The notes below the pieces were generated by a model. That model made no database searches. It worked only from the letters and a program-made list of their open reading frames with translations, and was not told the DNA's origin. Made by a program: the position numbers and the translations under genes. Of a DNA stretch of 38,127 nt, positions 1 to 9,353 are shown in pieces. The stretch is taken from positions 1-38,127 of the forward strand of contig NZ_LAVK01000025.1 of NCBI RefSeq assembly GCF_001083795.1, in the 5' to 3' direction. Position 1 is the stretch's first letter. The number at the start of each line of letters is the position of its first letter. Origin of the DNA: Streptomyces sp. SBT349 (GTDB lineage Bacteria; Actinomycetota; Actinomycetes; Streptomycetales; Streptomycetaceae).

Positions 1-108
1 GCACGCTTCCGCTGGAGCGCCCCACCGACCTGCGCCGTTCCCGCAGCGGGTTCCCGTCTGAATCACGCGTGATCAGCGCCTCGCACACTCAAGTGACCGC
101 CGTTCTCG

Positions 109-462
109 TCAATGAGCGGGCACCGACACGCACACCATTGTGGTGTCCTCGAGAGCCTCGACGACCCCGGGCGCCTGCTCCGGAACGTGCACGAAATCGC
201 CTGCGCGCACCGTCACGGCGTCGCTCTCGGCGCCCACTCGTAGCGCTCCGCTGAGCACCACCCAGACCTCCGCGTAGGAGGCCGGCAGGTCGGCACGCGC
301 CCCCGCGTAAAGGAACGACGTATAGGCGCTCATCGACCTGCCCGCCTCTTTGCCGAGGGCGGGCGCAATGAGGATCCGGTCTCCGAAGGGGACGGCGTCG
401 TCACCGATCGCCGAGCTGAATCTGTGGGCCCGTGAGTGTGTGGCAGCCATGTGGAAACCCAT
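109..462 (-). CDS. small cupin-fold protein
   Basis: A 117-residue protein with one double-stranded beta-helix (cupin) domain. The core is visible as strand-turn-strand runs around residues 45-110, including AEVWVVLSGALRVG (motif 1 region) and GDFVHVPEQAPG (motif 2 region). The usual HxH metal ligands of motif 1 are not present, so a classic metal-dependent enzyme is doubtful; a small-molecule binding or non-metal role is possible. It is the second gene of a two-gene minus-strand operon: the upstream monooxygenase-like gene stops 15 bases before this start, so both probably come from the promoter near 800-828. The substrate cannot be told from sequence. The fold is fairly certain, the function is not. 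Confidence 0.8.
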   Translation of the reverse strand: MGFHMAATHSRAHRFSSAIGDDAVPFGDRILIAPALGKEAGRSMSAYTSFLYAGARADLPASYAEVWVVLSGALRVGAESDAVTVRAGDFVHVPEQAPGVVEALEDTTMVCVSVPAH

Positions 463-477
463 TTTCCTGGGGGGTGG

Positions 478-750
478 TCAGGCGTCGAGTTCGGTCGCGG
501 CGATGGCGTGCACGGGCGGCGTCTGGATCCCGAGTTCTCGTGCGATGGCCGGGATCTCGGGGTCCGCGAGGAACGTGTCGTAGTCCTTGGCGTCCCAGTC
601 GAAGACGGACCACACCCGGTGCGCGTCGTCGGGATCGAAATAGGCCCGGGCGCCCCGGCAGCCGTGTTCCCGCCGCTTCTGCGCGCCGGTGGTCTCGAAG
701 ACCTCCAGGAACCGGTCGGGGTCGGTGACCCTGGCGATGGTGACGATCAT
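478..750 (-). CDS. dimeric alpha/beta barrel (antibiotic-biosynthesis-monooxygenase-like) protein
   Basis: A 90-residue protein of the ferredoxin-like dimeric alpha-beta barrel type. It opens with a beta strand (MIVTIARV), then a helix (DPDRFLEVFE), a second strand region (CRGARAYFDPDDAHRVWSVFDW) and a helix (AKDYDTFLADPEIPAIA), the usual order for ABM or EthD-like small proteins. Family members oxidise or bind small quinones, haem or reactive metabolites; no substrate can be assigned here. The ATG at 750 is preceded by AGGAGCAGGTA, a good ribosome site. It leads the operon with the cupin gene, and its promoter region has a MerR-type layout, which fits a small-molecule or redox-induced detoxification pair. 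Confidence 0.75.
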   Translation of the reverse strand: MIVTIARVTDPDRFLEVFETTGAQKRREHGCRGARAYFDPDDAHRVWSVFDWDAKDYDTFLADPEIPAIARELGIQTPPVHAIAATELDA

Positions 751-797
751 TACCTGCTCCTGAGCCGTGTGGACATTTTTCCCGTCAGTCGGTCAGG

Positions 798-828
798 AGC
801 GTAGAACTTCACCTCTGGTTGAAGTCAA
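798..828 (-). promoter_or_regulatory. MerR-family-type promoter/operator with 19-bp spacer
   Basis: On the minus strand a -35 hexamer TTGACT (828-823) and a -10 hexamer TACGCT (803-798) are separated by exactly 19 bases. The spacer region holds the dyad ACTTCA-N8-TGAAGT. A long 19-bp spacer with a dyad inside it is the established design of promoters activated by MerR-family regulators through DNA twisting. It lies 48 bases upstream of the monooxygenase-like start, so it should drive that gene and the cupin. No merR-type gene is visible in this window. Confidence 0.65.
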
Positions 829-1189
829 GCGCCGGCGGCGGTGATCCCTTGGGTTCTTGCGGTCAGTCGCCGCGGACCTGGTTCAGCGCGGCGGCCCACT
901 TGGGGGTCGAGCCGGCGCGAGGGGCCTGCTGGTTACCCATCGGCCAGTGTCAGGGCTGCGAACTCGACGACGCCGCGGGCATCAGCCAGCCCGACGTCCT
1001 CCCGGCCATCGAGGACACGTCGCCTCTCCTGGCCCGCATCGCTCCTTGAGGGCGCGGAGCCGCCTCGGGCCCTGGCCTTGCCGGGGGCCGGGCCTGGCCT
1101 GGCTGGCGCTGGTTCGGGAGTTGATCCGGATGTCAGTCTGGTGCATGCGGGTGGGCTGCTGTGTGTGGGTGGCGGCCTGTCCGTGGGGT
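829..1189. other. gap with no convincing gene
   Basis: About 360 bases upstream of the MerR-type promoter. Several open frames exist on both strands but they are proline- and arginine-rich GC artefacts without recognisable motifs or ribosome sites. I see no RNA gene or repeat here. Confidence 0.5.
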
Positions 1190-1246
1190 TCAGGTCCACC
1201 TCATGCCGAGTTCGTTGAGCGCTTCGGCGCGTTCCGGGGTGTCGAT
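1190..1246 (-). pseudogene. C-terminal scrap of a helicase-associated (HA) domain gene
   Basis: Read on the minus strand, this stretch gives IDTPERAEALNELGMRWT followed by a TGA stop at 1192-1190. The pattern 'PERAEALNELGMRW' is the end of a helicase-associated repeat of the kind present in both helicases of this window (compare LPAERRTALEPLDMHW in the first one). Upstream in the same frame the sequence turns abruptly into AT-richer DNA at about 1247 and the HA pattern is lost. I read it as the 3' remnant of a third HA-repeat gene cut off by a rearrangement or insertion. The match is short, so confidence is moderate. Confidence 0.45.
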
Positions 1247-1694
1247 TCTCTCTCTAGTTACGACATTCAGATGGCTGTGACGTGCAGTGCTTAGAGTTTG
1301 TGTAGAAGATTTTGGTCCTACCGCTGATCTGGAGTGGTATGCACATGTTGGCTTGCCTGCTGTGCGATGTAGGCCAGTTGACCTGCTGTGCTTGAGTTAG
1401 AAGGAGAATGCTGTAACTGGATGGATAACGTTCTTGGAAATGCGTCAATGGGGGGCAGTATGGGTACCCCTTTTAGTTCTAATGTCATGTATGCCCACAG
1501 AGGCTGTAATGCGGCTTTTGTGGGGTAGGTAGCGCTGGCTGAAGGCGCGATTGTCATCTCCCCCGTGATGGACTTGGGAGCGGGGTGGCGGGGCTGTTCA
1601 ACGGGCTGGTGCCGCCTCTACGCCGGTCCGACCCGACCGTTCCCACCGGCGTCCCAAACCCCGCACGGCACGGTCGCCTGTGTGAAGGAGCGAG
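1247..1694. other. AT-richer intergenic patch and leader of the first helicase gene
   Basis: From about 1250 to 1560 the base composition is clearly less GC-rich than the rest of the window, and no open frame here looks like a protein. It contains a direct repeat CCTGCTGTGC at 1356-1365 and 1382-1391 (26-base period). The composition change starts exactly where the HA-domain remnant ends, suggesting a junction with foreign or non-coding DNA. The last part (1684-1690) carries GAAGGAG, a strong ribosome site for the helicase start at 1695. Confidence 0.4.
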
Positions 1695-4447
1695 ATGCAA
1701 TTACGTCCCCACCAGCAAGAAGCCCTGGCCGCGATCCGGGCAGCAGCCCGACAGGGCCGTCGGCGGATGACCGTCGTGGCCGCCAGCGGCAGCGGCAAGA
1801 CCCTCATCGCCCTGCGCGTCTCCACCGAACTCGCCCCCCAGGGAGCGACGCTGGTGCTGGTGCCGACCAAAGCGCTGGTGGTGCAGACCGCTCGCAAGTG
1901 GCGCGAAGCCGGGTACCGCGGCCTGCTGATCGGCGTGTGCTCCCTATCCCAGGACGACAGCGGCCTGCCGTCCCGGGAACTCACCATGACCAGCGACCCG
2001 GCCGCCATCGCGGCCCAGGTGACCGGCGCGCCCGGGCCGGCGGCGGTGGTGGCGACCTACGCCTCCCTGCACCGCCTGACGGCCGCCCACTCCAGCGGCC
2101 TGGGCACCTGGGATCTGCTGATCGCCGACGAGGCCCACCGCACCTGCGCCGCGTTCGGCGACGGCTGGGGCACCGTCCACGACGACACCCTGATTCCCGC
2201 CGCCACCCGCCTGTACATGACCGCCACGCCGAGGATCTGGGCCGCCCGCGCCGACGCCAGCCTGCTCGACACCAAGGACCGCACCCCCCTGGCCACGATG
2301 GAGCATGAAGAGGTTTTCGGCTCCATCGTCTACCGCCTGGGCCTGGCCGACGCCATCGAACGCGGCATCGTCGCCGACTACCAGGTCCTGGTCGTTGTCG
2401 TCGACGACCAGGACCAGGACCTGCTCAGCATCCTCAACGACCCCCATCCCGTCGGCACCGCGCACCACGACGGCCTGCGCAACGCCGCCGTGCAGGTCGC
2501 CGTCGTGCGCGCCATCCACGAACACAAACTGCGCCGGGTCTTGGCCTTTCACAACCGCGTCGAAGCCGCGACCGGGTTCGCCCGCACCCTGCCGCAGACC
2601 GCCGCCAAGGTCCACGGTCCACTGCGCCGCGACCATCTGTGGTCACACGCCGTCTACGGCGAGCAGGACGACACCATGACCCAGTCCCTGCTCGCCGCCT
2701 TCGGCGACCCCGGGCAGGACGTCGCGGTCCTGTCGAACGCGCGCATGCTCAACGAGGGCGTCGACCTGCCCGACCTGGATGCTGTCGTCTTCGCTGCCCC
2801 CCGCTACAGCACCATCGACGCCGTCCAAGGAGTCTCCCGCGGGCTGCGCCAGACCCCGGGCGCAGGCAAGCGCACCACCTTGCTGATCCCCGTCTACCTG
2901 CCTGCGACCGGCGACGGCGCCGACATCCTCGAAAGCTCTGACTTCGCCGCCCTGATCGCGATCCTGCAGGCCCTGCGCTCACATGACGAGTCGTTCATGG
3001 ACCGTGTCACCCTGCCCCCGCCGACCCGCCCCAACACCCTCCTCACCCGCGACCTGCTCTACAGCGACCCCGAACGCGCCGCCCAACTCGCCCGTGTCCT
3101 CGGCCTGAAGGTACTCATCCCCGCCGCCGGGACCTGGACCGAGGGGCTGCGCTCCGCCACCGCCTACCATCGCTCCTTCGGCCACCTGAACGTCCCCCTC
3201 GACTACACCGACGAGGCCGGCTTCGGCCTGGGCCTGTGGACTGCCAGCCAGCGACTCCACCACCTGCTGGGCACCCTGCCCGCCGAGCGCCGCACCGCGC
3301 TGGAACCCCTGGACATGCACTGGACGCTGCCCACCCCCACACAGGCCCTGCTCGACCATGCCCGCTTGTTCGCCCGCACCCACGGCCACCTCGCCGTCTC
3401 CACCGCCACCGTCGTCGGCGGATACGCGCTGGGCAAGTGGCTGGGCACCTGCCGCGCCGGCGCCCGCGCCGGGAACTTGGATGCCGACGTGCAAAGCGCT
3501 CTGGACCGGATCGACCGGTGGTGGAACCCGCCCTGGCTGCTCGCCTGGCAGCGCGACTACGCCCTGGTCAAGGCCCGCTGCTGCGGCCCGGGACAGACAC
3601 AGAACCTGGCCACGCGCGCCCCCTCTGAGCAGGACCCTGCCACCGCCCACTGGTTGAGGAAACAGAAGTCCATGTTCTTCCGCCTGACACCCGAGCAGCA
3701 GGACCTGCTGCTGCAGATCGGAGTGGAGCCCTACGCCGAGAGCCTGCTGCAGTCCGCCAGGGACGCCGGCAAGGAGAGCCGATTCAGCCTGGGACTGACC
3801 CACGCAGCCCGGTTCCTGGCAGAGCAAGGCCACCTGGACATCCCCGCGGCACACCAGACCACATGGAAAAGGAGTGCGAGCGGCCCGCCGGCTCCTTCCC
3901 GCTGGGAGCCTGGTTCCACGAGCACCTGGGGATCCTCGCGACCCTGGCCGCCGACGAACGCCGTGCTCTGAACGCGCTTCGGGAACTGGCCCGCCGCGCA
4001 GCCGAGTTCGACCAGGCCCCCGGCGAATCCCGCCCCCCACAAGTACGCCGGAATCAGACACCGACAAAAACCGGCCAACGGGACGCCGTTGTCGACATCA
4101 CCGGCCGCCCGCACGCCCTGTCAGCCGTCTACGCCAAGGCCCGCCGGGATAACGCTCCGCTCGCGTGCATCCTGCAGCGGGCCGACGGGTGGAGCGCACG
4201 GGTCGACACCTCCACCACCAAGCTGGCCTTCGTGCAGCACGAAGCGGCCACTGTTCTGCAGGCCGCGATCGAGGAAGCAGTCCGCGCGGGCGAGGCAGCC
4301 TGGGGGAGTACCGGACCCGTCCACTTCGCCATCGGCGGACTGCCCGACGAGGAAACCGCCCGCAGTTGGGCCGCCGACCTGTACCGCGAGACCCGCGAGC
4401 ACCTGGGCAACTGGGTTGGCTACTACGGCTTCGAAGTTGTGCGGTGA
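1695..4447 (+). pseudogene. SF2 DEAH-type helicase with HA repeats, frameshifted
   Basis: Start ATG at 1695 follows GAAGGAG. The first frame runs to 3971 and encodes an SF2 helicase core: Walker A ASGSGKT (about residue 30), DEAH box IADEAHR (about 144-150), motif III YMTATPR, motif VI-like QGVSRGLR, then helicase-associated repeats with W..RL..A..Y....GHL.VP patterns from about residue 475. Near 3867-3870 (an A4 run, TGGAAAAGG) the coding signal moves to the -1 frame, which continues the same HA repeat (FPLGAWFHEHLGILATL) and runs to a TGA at 4447. The ATG at 3863 has no ribosome site, so a separate second gene is unlikely. A repaired protein would be about 917 residues. One missing A explains everything: mutation, sequencing error or, less likely, programmed slippage. 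Role probably DNA remodelling or mobile-element maintenance. Confidence 0.8.
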
Positions 4448-4475
4448 ACCGGCCCCAGCGCGCTGACGCGTACGG

Positions 4476-5645
4476 TTACGCACGGCCGCCCAGGTACCAG
4501 CCACGCGGCGCCGGTTGCAGCTGAGTGGTGATCAAGTCGCCCAGCCGCCACGGCAGGCAGGACCGCTCGCCGAGCGTCGCCTCCAGCGACTGCTCGGTGT
4601 GCGGGGCCGCCGACGGCAGCCGCCGGTGGCAGCCCCGGGCCGGGCGTTCGGTCTGCGCCTGCAGGCGGGCGGCGCGCGAGCACGGCGGCTCCATCAACGG
4701 GTGCTGCCCGGTCCAGATCCCGACCAACTCCAGTACCGGGTCCCGCGGGACGTCGCGCGCCGCCAGCAGTTCGGCGACGCCCGCAAGCCAGACTGCATCC
4801 ATGCGCGGGGACAGGGTGCGCCGCTGGCGCCACCGCTCGCGCACGGCCAACGCCCGGGCCAAAGCCACCGCCTCGGGGTAGAACAGCAGCGGCGCGACGC
4901 GCAGCTCGTCGCGCCCGGCACCGCCGAGCAGGCGCCTGCGGACCTGCCAAAGGGGCGAGTTGAAGGCGGGGACATTCCACCAGCACGACATCATCGCGTA
5001 GGCATCGGCGAACGCTGCCCGCCCGCCGGCGCCAAGGCGGCGCTCCAACTGCACGCGCAGCTGGTGGGCCTGGACGACCTCCGGCAGCCGTGCCAGGCCG
5101 ATCGCGGCCGCCCCGCCGCCCCGGTTGTCCAGCCAGCGCCCGTGCCGGGCGCAGACCTGCCACGGGGCGTCCGCGGCTAGGTAGGCGTCCAAACCGACCC
5201 CGTTCGCATGGGTGCACATCTTGCACACTCGCACCAGAAAGCAGCCTGGGGTGTCCCACGGCCAGTCCCACACCGGGCCGCCGCCTGCCGCCAGCAGCCG
5301 CTGCGGCCGCAGGTTCGGCAGCACGAACTGCAGCACGCCCACCGGGCGCCCGGCCATGAACGCAAACCGCTCCAGCGCCGCGGCGTTCAAATACCCGTCG
5401 CCGCAGTGCGGGTCGCCCGGCACGCCACCCCTGCGCAGCGGGACGCCGAACATGGGCCAGAACTCCTCCAACGGGATCCCGTTGGCGTCCGCCAGCCGCC
5501 GCGCGAAAGACCCCGTGGACTCCCCGCCCACCAGTTCGACCTTCCACCGCCCCAGCCGCTGCGGCGCCCGCCACCTCCGCGCCTGCCGCCCGGCCCCACC
5601 ACGCGCTGCCGCCACCCGCGCCCCCTTCCTCGAACCCGGCTCCAC
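4476..5645 (-). CDS. tniQ: TniQ-family transposition target-site protein
   Basis: A 389-residue protein with the TniQ N-terminal pattern GGESTGSFARRLADANG (about residues 40-56), followed by a zinc-finger block with CKMC and, about 20 residues on, CARHGRWL (C-x2-C / C-x2-H). TniQ/TnsD proteins bind the target site and recruit the TnsC-type ATPase in Tn7-like and Tn5053-like transposition. It is the last gene of the minus-strand transposition operon, 120 bases after the end of tniB, and converges with the helicase gene, the two stops being only 28 bases apart. The arginine- and alanine-rich first 30 residues are not typical, so the true start may be internal or the 5' end slightly disturbed. 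Family assignment is firm. Confidence 0.8.
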   Translation of the reverse strand: MEPGSRKGARVAAARGGAGRQARRWRAPQRLGRWKVELVGGESTGSFARRLADANGIPLEEFWPMFGVPLRRGGVPGDPHCGDGYLNAAALERFAFMAGRPVGVLQFVLPNLRPQRLLAAGGGPVWDWPWDTPGCFLVRVCKMCTHANGVGLDAYLAADAPWQVCARHGRWLDNRGGGAAAIGLARLPEVVQAHQLRVQLERRLGAGGRAAFADAYAMMSCWWNVPAFNSPLWQVRRRLLGGAGRDELRVAPLLFYPEAVALARALAVRERWRQRRTLSPRMDAVWLAGVAELLAARDVPRDPVLELVGIWTGQHPLMEPPCSRAARLQAQTERPARGCHRRLPSAAPHTEQSLEATLGERSCLPWRLGDLITTQLQPAPRGWYLGGRA

Positions 5646-5765
5646 CGCTGTCGCGCCCGCCCGGCATGCTCCCCCCGGCGCAGCAGCACGCCCTGGATGT
5701 CCTGCTGGACATCGCCGCCCGCAAGCGCCCTGGCGGCATGCCGCCGCCTGCGCGGTGACGCGGCG

Positions 5766-6819
5766 TCACAGCACCACGGTGCGGCCCAGCGGGATCTGCT
5801 CCAGCAACTCTTCGGTGATGCGTTCCTGCTTCCCCAAGATCGCAGCCTGCGCCCCCTGACAGATCAACTGCGAAAGCGCCCGCAGATAGCCGTGGGCGCG
5901 CATGTGCAGGTAGCCCGCCAGCTTCCGCAGGTCCCCCGGCTCGTGCCGGTACAGGCGCAAGTCCGTCGAAGCCGTCCAGGATCCGCCCGAACTTCGGCAA
6001 GTCCGCGTCACTGAAACCGATCCGGCCTAACTGCAGCACCGGGTGGTCACCCCGCAGCTCCTCGTTCAGGCCCATATCCAAAGGAGTCACATTGTCACGG
6101 GTGACGCGGTCGACGATGCTCGTTGACCCGCGCCCGCAGTACACGAACGTCGCCCCGGTACTCTCACAGATCTCCTCCAACTGCTCGAACGACGCGTCCA
6201 CGTCCGCCCGGGTCCGCAGCCGTTCGATCCCGTCGATCAGCACCAGTTGGGTCCGCGCCCTACGCATCGCCTCGATCACCGAGGCGGTCAGGTTCCCGCC
6301 CTCGCGATTCTGCCCCAGGAACTGCGCGAACGCGGCGGACCAGTTGCGGGTGTTCGCCCGCGTCAACGCCGGCACCGGCAGCCACACCACCGGGATCCGA
6401 TTCTCGTCCGGCTCGTAAAGCTCCTGCAGCCGCCGCTCCCAGTGCACCCCCACCGCCTGCAACAGTGTGGTCTTGCCCGTCCCGCGCGCCCCATCCACGA
6501 TCACCCCGACATACCCGCACTCACGCTGCCGGTTGGCTAGGACCTGCCGAGCCACCGCCAGGGAGGCACCGGAGATCGCGGTGGTCTGCACGGTGCGCAT
6601 CCGCCCGTGATAGAGCAGCCTCTTATCGGTGTCGGCGACATCAAAGCCCTGCGGCGCGCAGTCCATCAGCTTCGGCGGCTCCAGACGCTGCAACGCGTTG
6701 TCCTTCCAGGCGTGGCAGTCCGTCGTCCACGACGGCGCCGGCGGAGCCAGGAACAACTGCTCCGGCACCGTCGGTTCCAGCAACGCCAGCGCCTCCGCAC
6801 TGGTCAGATCCAAGCTCAT
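5766..6819 (-). pseudogene. tniB: TniB/TnsC-type AAA+ ATPase, frameshifted
   Basis: From ATG 6819 the frame encodes an AAA+ transposition ATPase: Walker A DGARGTGKTTLL at about residues 109-120 and Walker B TQLVLIDGIERL at about 188-199, followed by a CGRGSTSIVDRV sensor region. After FGRILDGFD (5961-5967, sequence GACGGAC on the minus strand) the coding signal jumps by +1 into DLRLYRHEPGDLRKLAGYLH and continues to the TGA at 5766. Repaired length is about 350 residues, right for TniB. In the unrepaired frame the ORF runs on as meaningless GC-rich sequence across tniQ. TniB links target selector (TniQ) and transposase (TniA). The single extra base removes the C-terminal lid, so as it stands the protein should be non-functional unless this is a read error. 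Confidence 0.8.
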
Positions 6820-6900
6820 ACGACCGCTCCCTCCCGCATCACGCGCACTGCGCCTTCCTGCACAACGCCACGCCGGATCCCGCGGCCCGGCCGCAGCACC

Positions 6901-9353
6901 TCAACCGTCGCCGCCCCGCTCACCGTTGCCCTGCTCGTCGTCGAGATCGGCGAACACCTCCCGATAGCGGCCCTGCAGATCCTCCCGACGCCCCTGCTGC
7001 GCGCTGCGGGCTGTCGCTGGCCACGGGTTCTCCGAGGCCCCCAGCAACGGATCGGGAGCCAACGGTCCCTGCACCCAGTCCAGGCGGACCGACCCGGCCG
7101 CAGGGGACAGCCCCGCCGCCTCCAGAGCAAGCGGATCCGCCCCCGCCGCCGGCGCAGCAGCCTGTACCTGCACAGGCGCAGACACCGCTGGTGGGTTCGG
7201 CGCCCACAACGACGGGTCCCTTCCTGCATACGGGTCGAACCTTTTGCGCGGCGCGGCCGGCGGCAGCGGCGCGTACCCGTCCGGCACCCGGGGCTGCGCA
7301 CCGGTGCGCGCCGGTCCGCGCCCCAGTTCCTCCAACAAGTCCGCCAAGGCGTCAGCGATCGCCCGCTCCGCCTCCAAATCCTTCAACGAGCCACCGCGCT
7401 CGAGGTACAGGGCCTTGGCGATGTCCCACAGGTACTCGGTCCACGGCGAGCCGATCCGCTCCTGGTGTACCCACACCGCCTCCACCCACGCGTTCTCGCC
7501 GCTGGGGTCGCGCAGCCACACCCGCGAGGGGTCGTTCGGGTTGTAGCGCATCTCCCAGCCGCCCTTGCCGCGCCGCCGCAGCGGACAGCGCACACCCCGG
7601 AACGGGTTCAGGCCCTTCTCGGGATCGCGCTCGGGATTGTCGTAGGTCCGGTTGCGGAACCGGATGCCCTGCGCGGACACCCCCACCCAGGCGGTGGGCA
7701 GCAACGGCACGTAGTCCGTCTCGCCCATCGGGATCGGCAGATAGCCGTCGATCTCCACCAGCGCCCGGTACATCTGGTTCGGGGAGTGGTCGGGCAGGTA
7801 GGCGTCCCGCGGGTCGAACAGCTCCAAATGCGGATGGTTCTGCCATTCCAGCGCGATCCACTGCTGCAGCTTGTCGTCCAGCTCGGCCACCGTCCACAGC
7901 TCGAGCCCGTCGATGCTCCGGCGCACCCGCACGGGATCCTTGCCGGTGTAGGAGTTCACGTACTGGCTGAACCCCGACTTGATCGACCCGAAGGTGCGCT
8001 CCACGATCGCCTTGTCCCGCCCCGTACGCTTGCGCGCGGGACGCACCGAGATCCCCAGGTAGGCGCAGGCGTCGAAAAACGTGCGCCCGGCGAACACAGT
8101 GCCGTGGTCGATCACGATCAGGTCCGGGATGATCACCGGGCGCGCGGCGGCGTGCGCGAACCTCGGGTCCAGCGCGAGAAGTTCCTCGTACGGCAGGTCC
8201 GAGGCACTGGCGAGCACCGCCGGGTCGTGGCCCGGTCGCATCGGCACCGGCACCATGCACTGCGCCAGCAGGAGACTCGCGTCCACCGCCTTCGTCGCCC
8301 GGCCCCTGGGACGCGGCAGCTCAGACTTCCCCGCCCCGCCCGGGCGCTTCTTGCCGCGCTTCGCCGGCTGCTTGGGCCGCAGCACCGCCGCCAGGATGCT
8401 ACGCGTGGCCACGTCTACCACGACCGTCAGCTCCACCCGCGCCGGCTGGCCGTCGTCGCCCATCACCCACACGTCCAGATCGGTCGAGTCGATCTGCACC
8501 AGCTCCCCGGGCGCAGATGCCCGCGTCACCGACAACGGCGGCCCCCGCGCACCGCGCTGCCCGTCGGCACCCTGCCCAGGTCCCGCGCCCGGATGCCCAG
8601 CCGCTGGAGCAGCCTGTACATCGTCGGCTCCGCCGGCATCCGCACCAGCCCTCCGTGCTTGGCCCGCACCACCCGCCGCACGTCCTTGAACAGCTTGCGC
8701 GCATCGCTGGGCGGATCCAGCCGCCGCTGCTGGCGTTCGACCAACATCAGCAGCGCCGCCACCACCAGCGGATCGGTGCGCCCGCACAACTGCACGGCAT
8801 TGATGCTGCGCCCGTCCACCAGCGCCAGCGCCGTGCGGTGCCTACGATATTTCAACCGCTTCGCCTGCACCGTCTGCCACGACACCGACCACTTCAACAC
8901 GCTGTTGAGTTCGGCCGCCTTCGCCTGGTATCGCTGCACCAGCGTCGTGGACGCCGGGTCGTACGCCGGCCGCGGCCGCGCCCTCTCGGGAGCGTCGGGC
9001 GGCAACCCCGTGTCGACCTCGACCACCGCGCGCTCCCACGCCAGCGCGTCCTCCGCCGCCTTCTGCGAGATCCCCTCCAGCAGCGCGAAGTTCGGCAGCT
9101 CAGCCTGCGGCACCGGCACCCCGGCGCGGTCCAGGACGGCGAAGTCCCGCGAGGCTGCCAGCACCGGCAGCGGCACCGTGATCGAGGCTGCCTCCGCGTT
9201 CGCGCTCTCGGCCAGGTGGACCATCACGCCATCCAGCCCCGCCACGGTGTACCGGGCCCCGCGCCAACGCACCTGGTCGCTGCGCACCAGCACTCCGCGC
9301 GGCGCCGTGCGCACCGCCAGCGACCCGCGCCGCTCCAGCACTCCCGCGCTCAC
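6901..9353 (-). pseudogene. tniA: TniA/TnsB-type DDE transposase (Mu/Tn7 class), frameshifted
   Basis: The N-terminal 270 codons (from GTG 9353) contain the helix-turn-helix/linker half typical of TnsB and Mu-like transposases. The frame then closes at about 8523, and the catalytic half continues in the -1 frame after a G5 run on the coding strand (8542-8546). The catalytic half shows the three acidic residues in order: VQIDSTDLD (about residue 289), LIVIDHGTVF (about 414) and DKAIVERTF (about 451), with 35 residues between the second D and the E. A Mu-transposase C-terminal beta-barrel and a proline-rich tail follow. One missing G explains the break; repaired length would be about 817 residues. 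Its start overlaps the stop of the tnsA-like gene as GTGA, so the two are translationally coupled, as expected for a heteromeric TnsA-TnsB transposase. Confidence 0.82.

Noticed and set aside
3860..3880. Programmed -1 frameshift in the first helicase
   Set aside because: Only a short A4 run is present, without an upstream Shine-Dalgarno-like stimulator or strong downstream structure; mutation or read error is simpler.
4423..6819. Single 798-codon minus-strand frame covering tniB and running through tniQ
   Set aside because: Only the first ~285 codons are protein-like; after the frameshift at 5961-5967 it is GC-rich shadow of tniB's tail and of tniQ.
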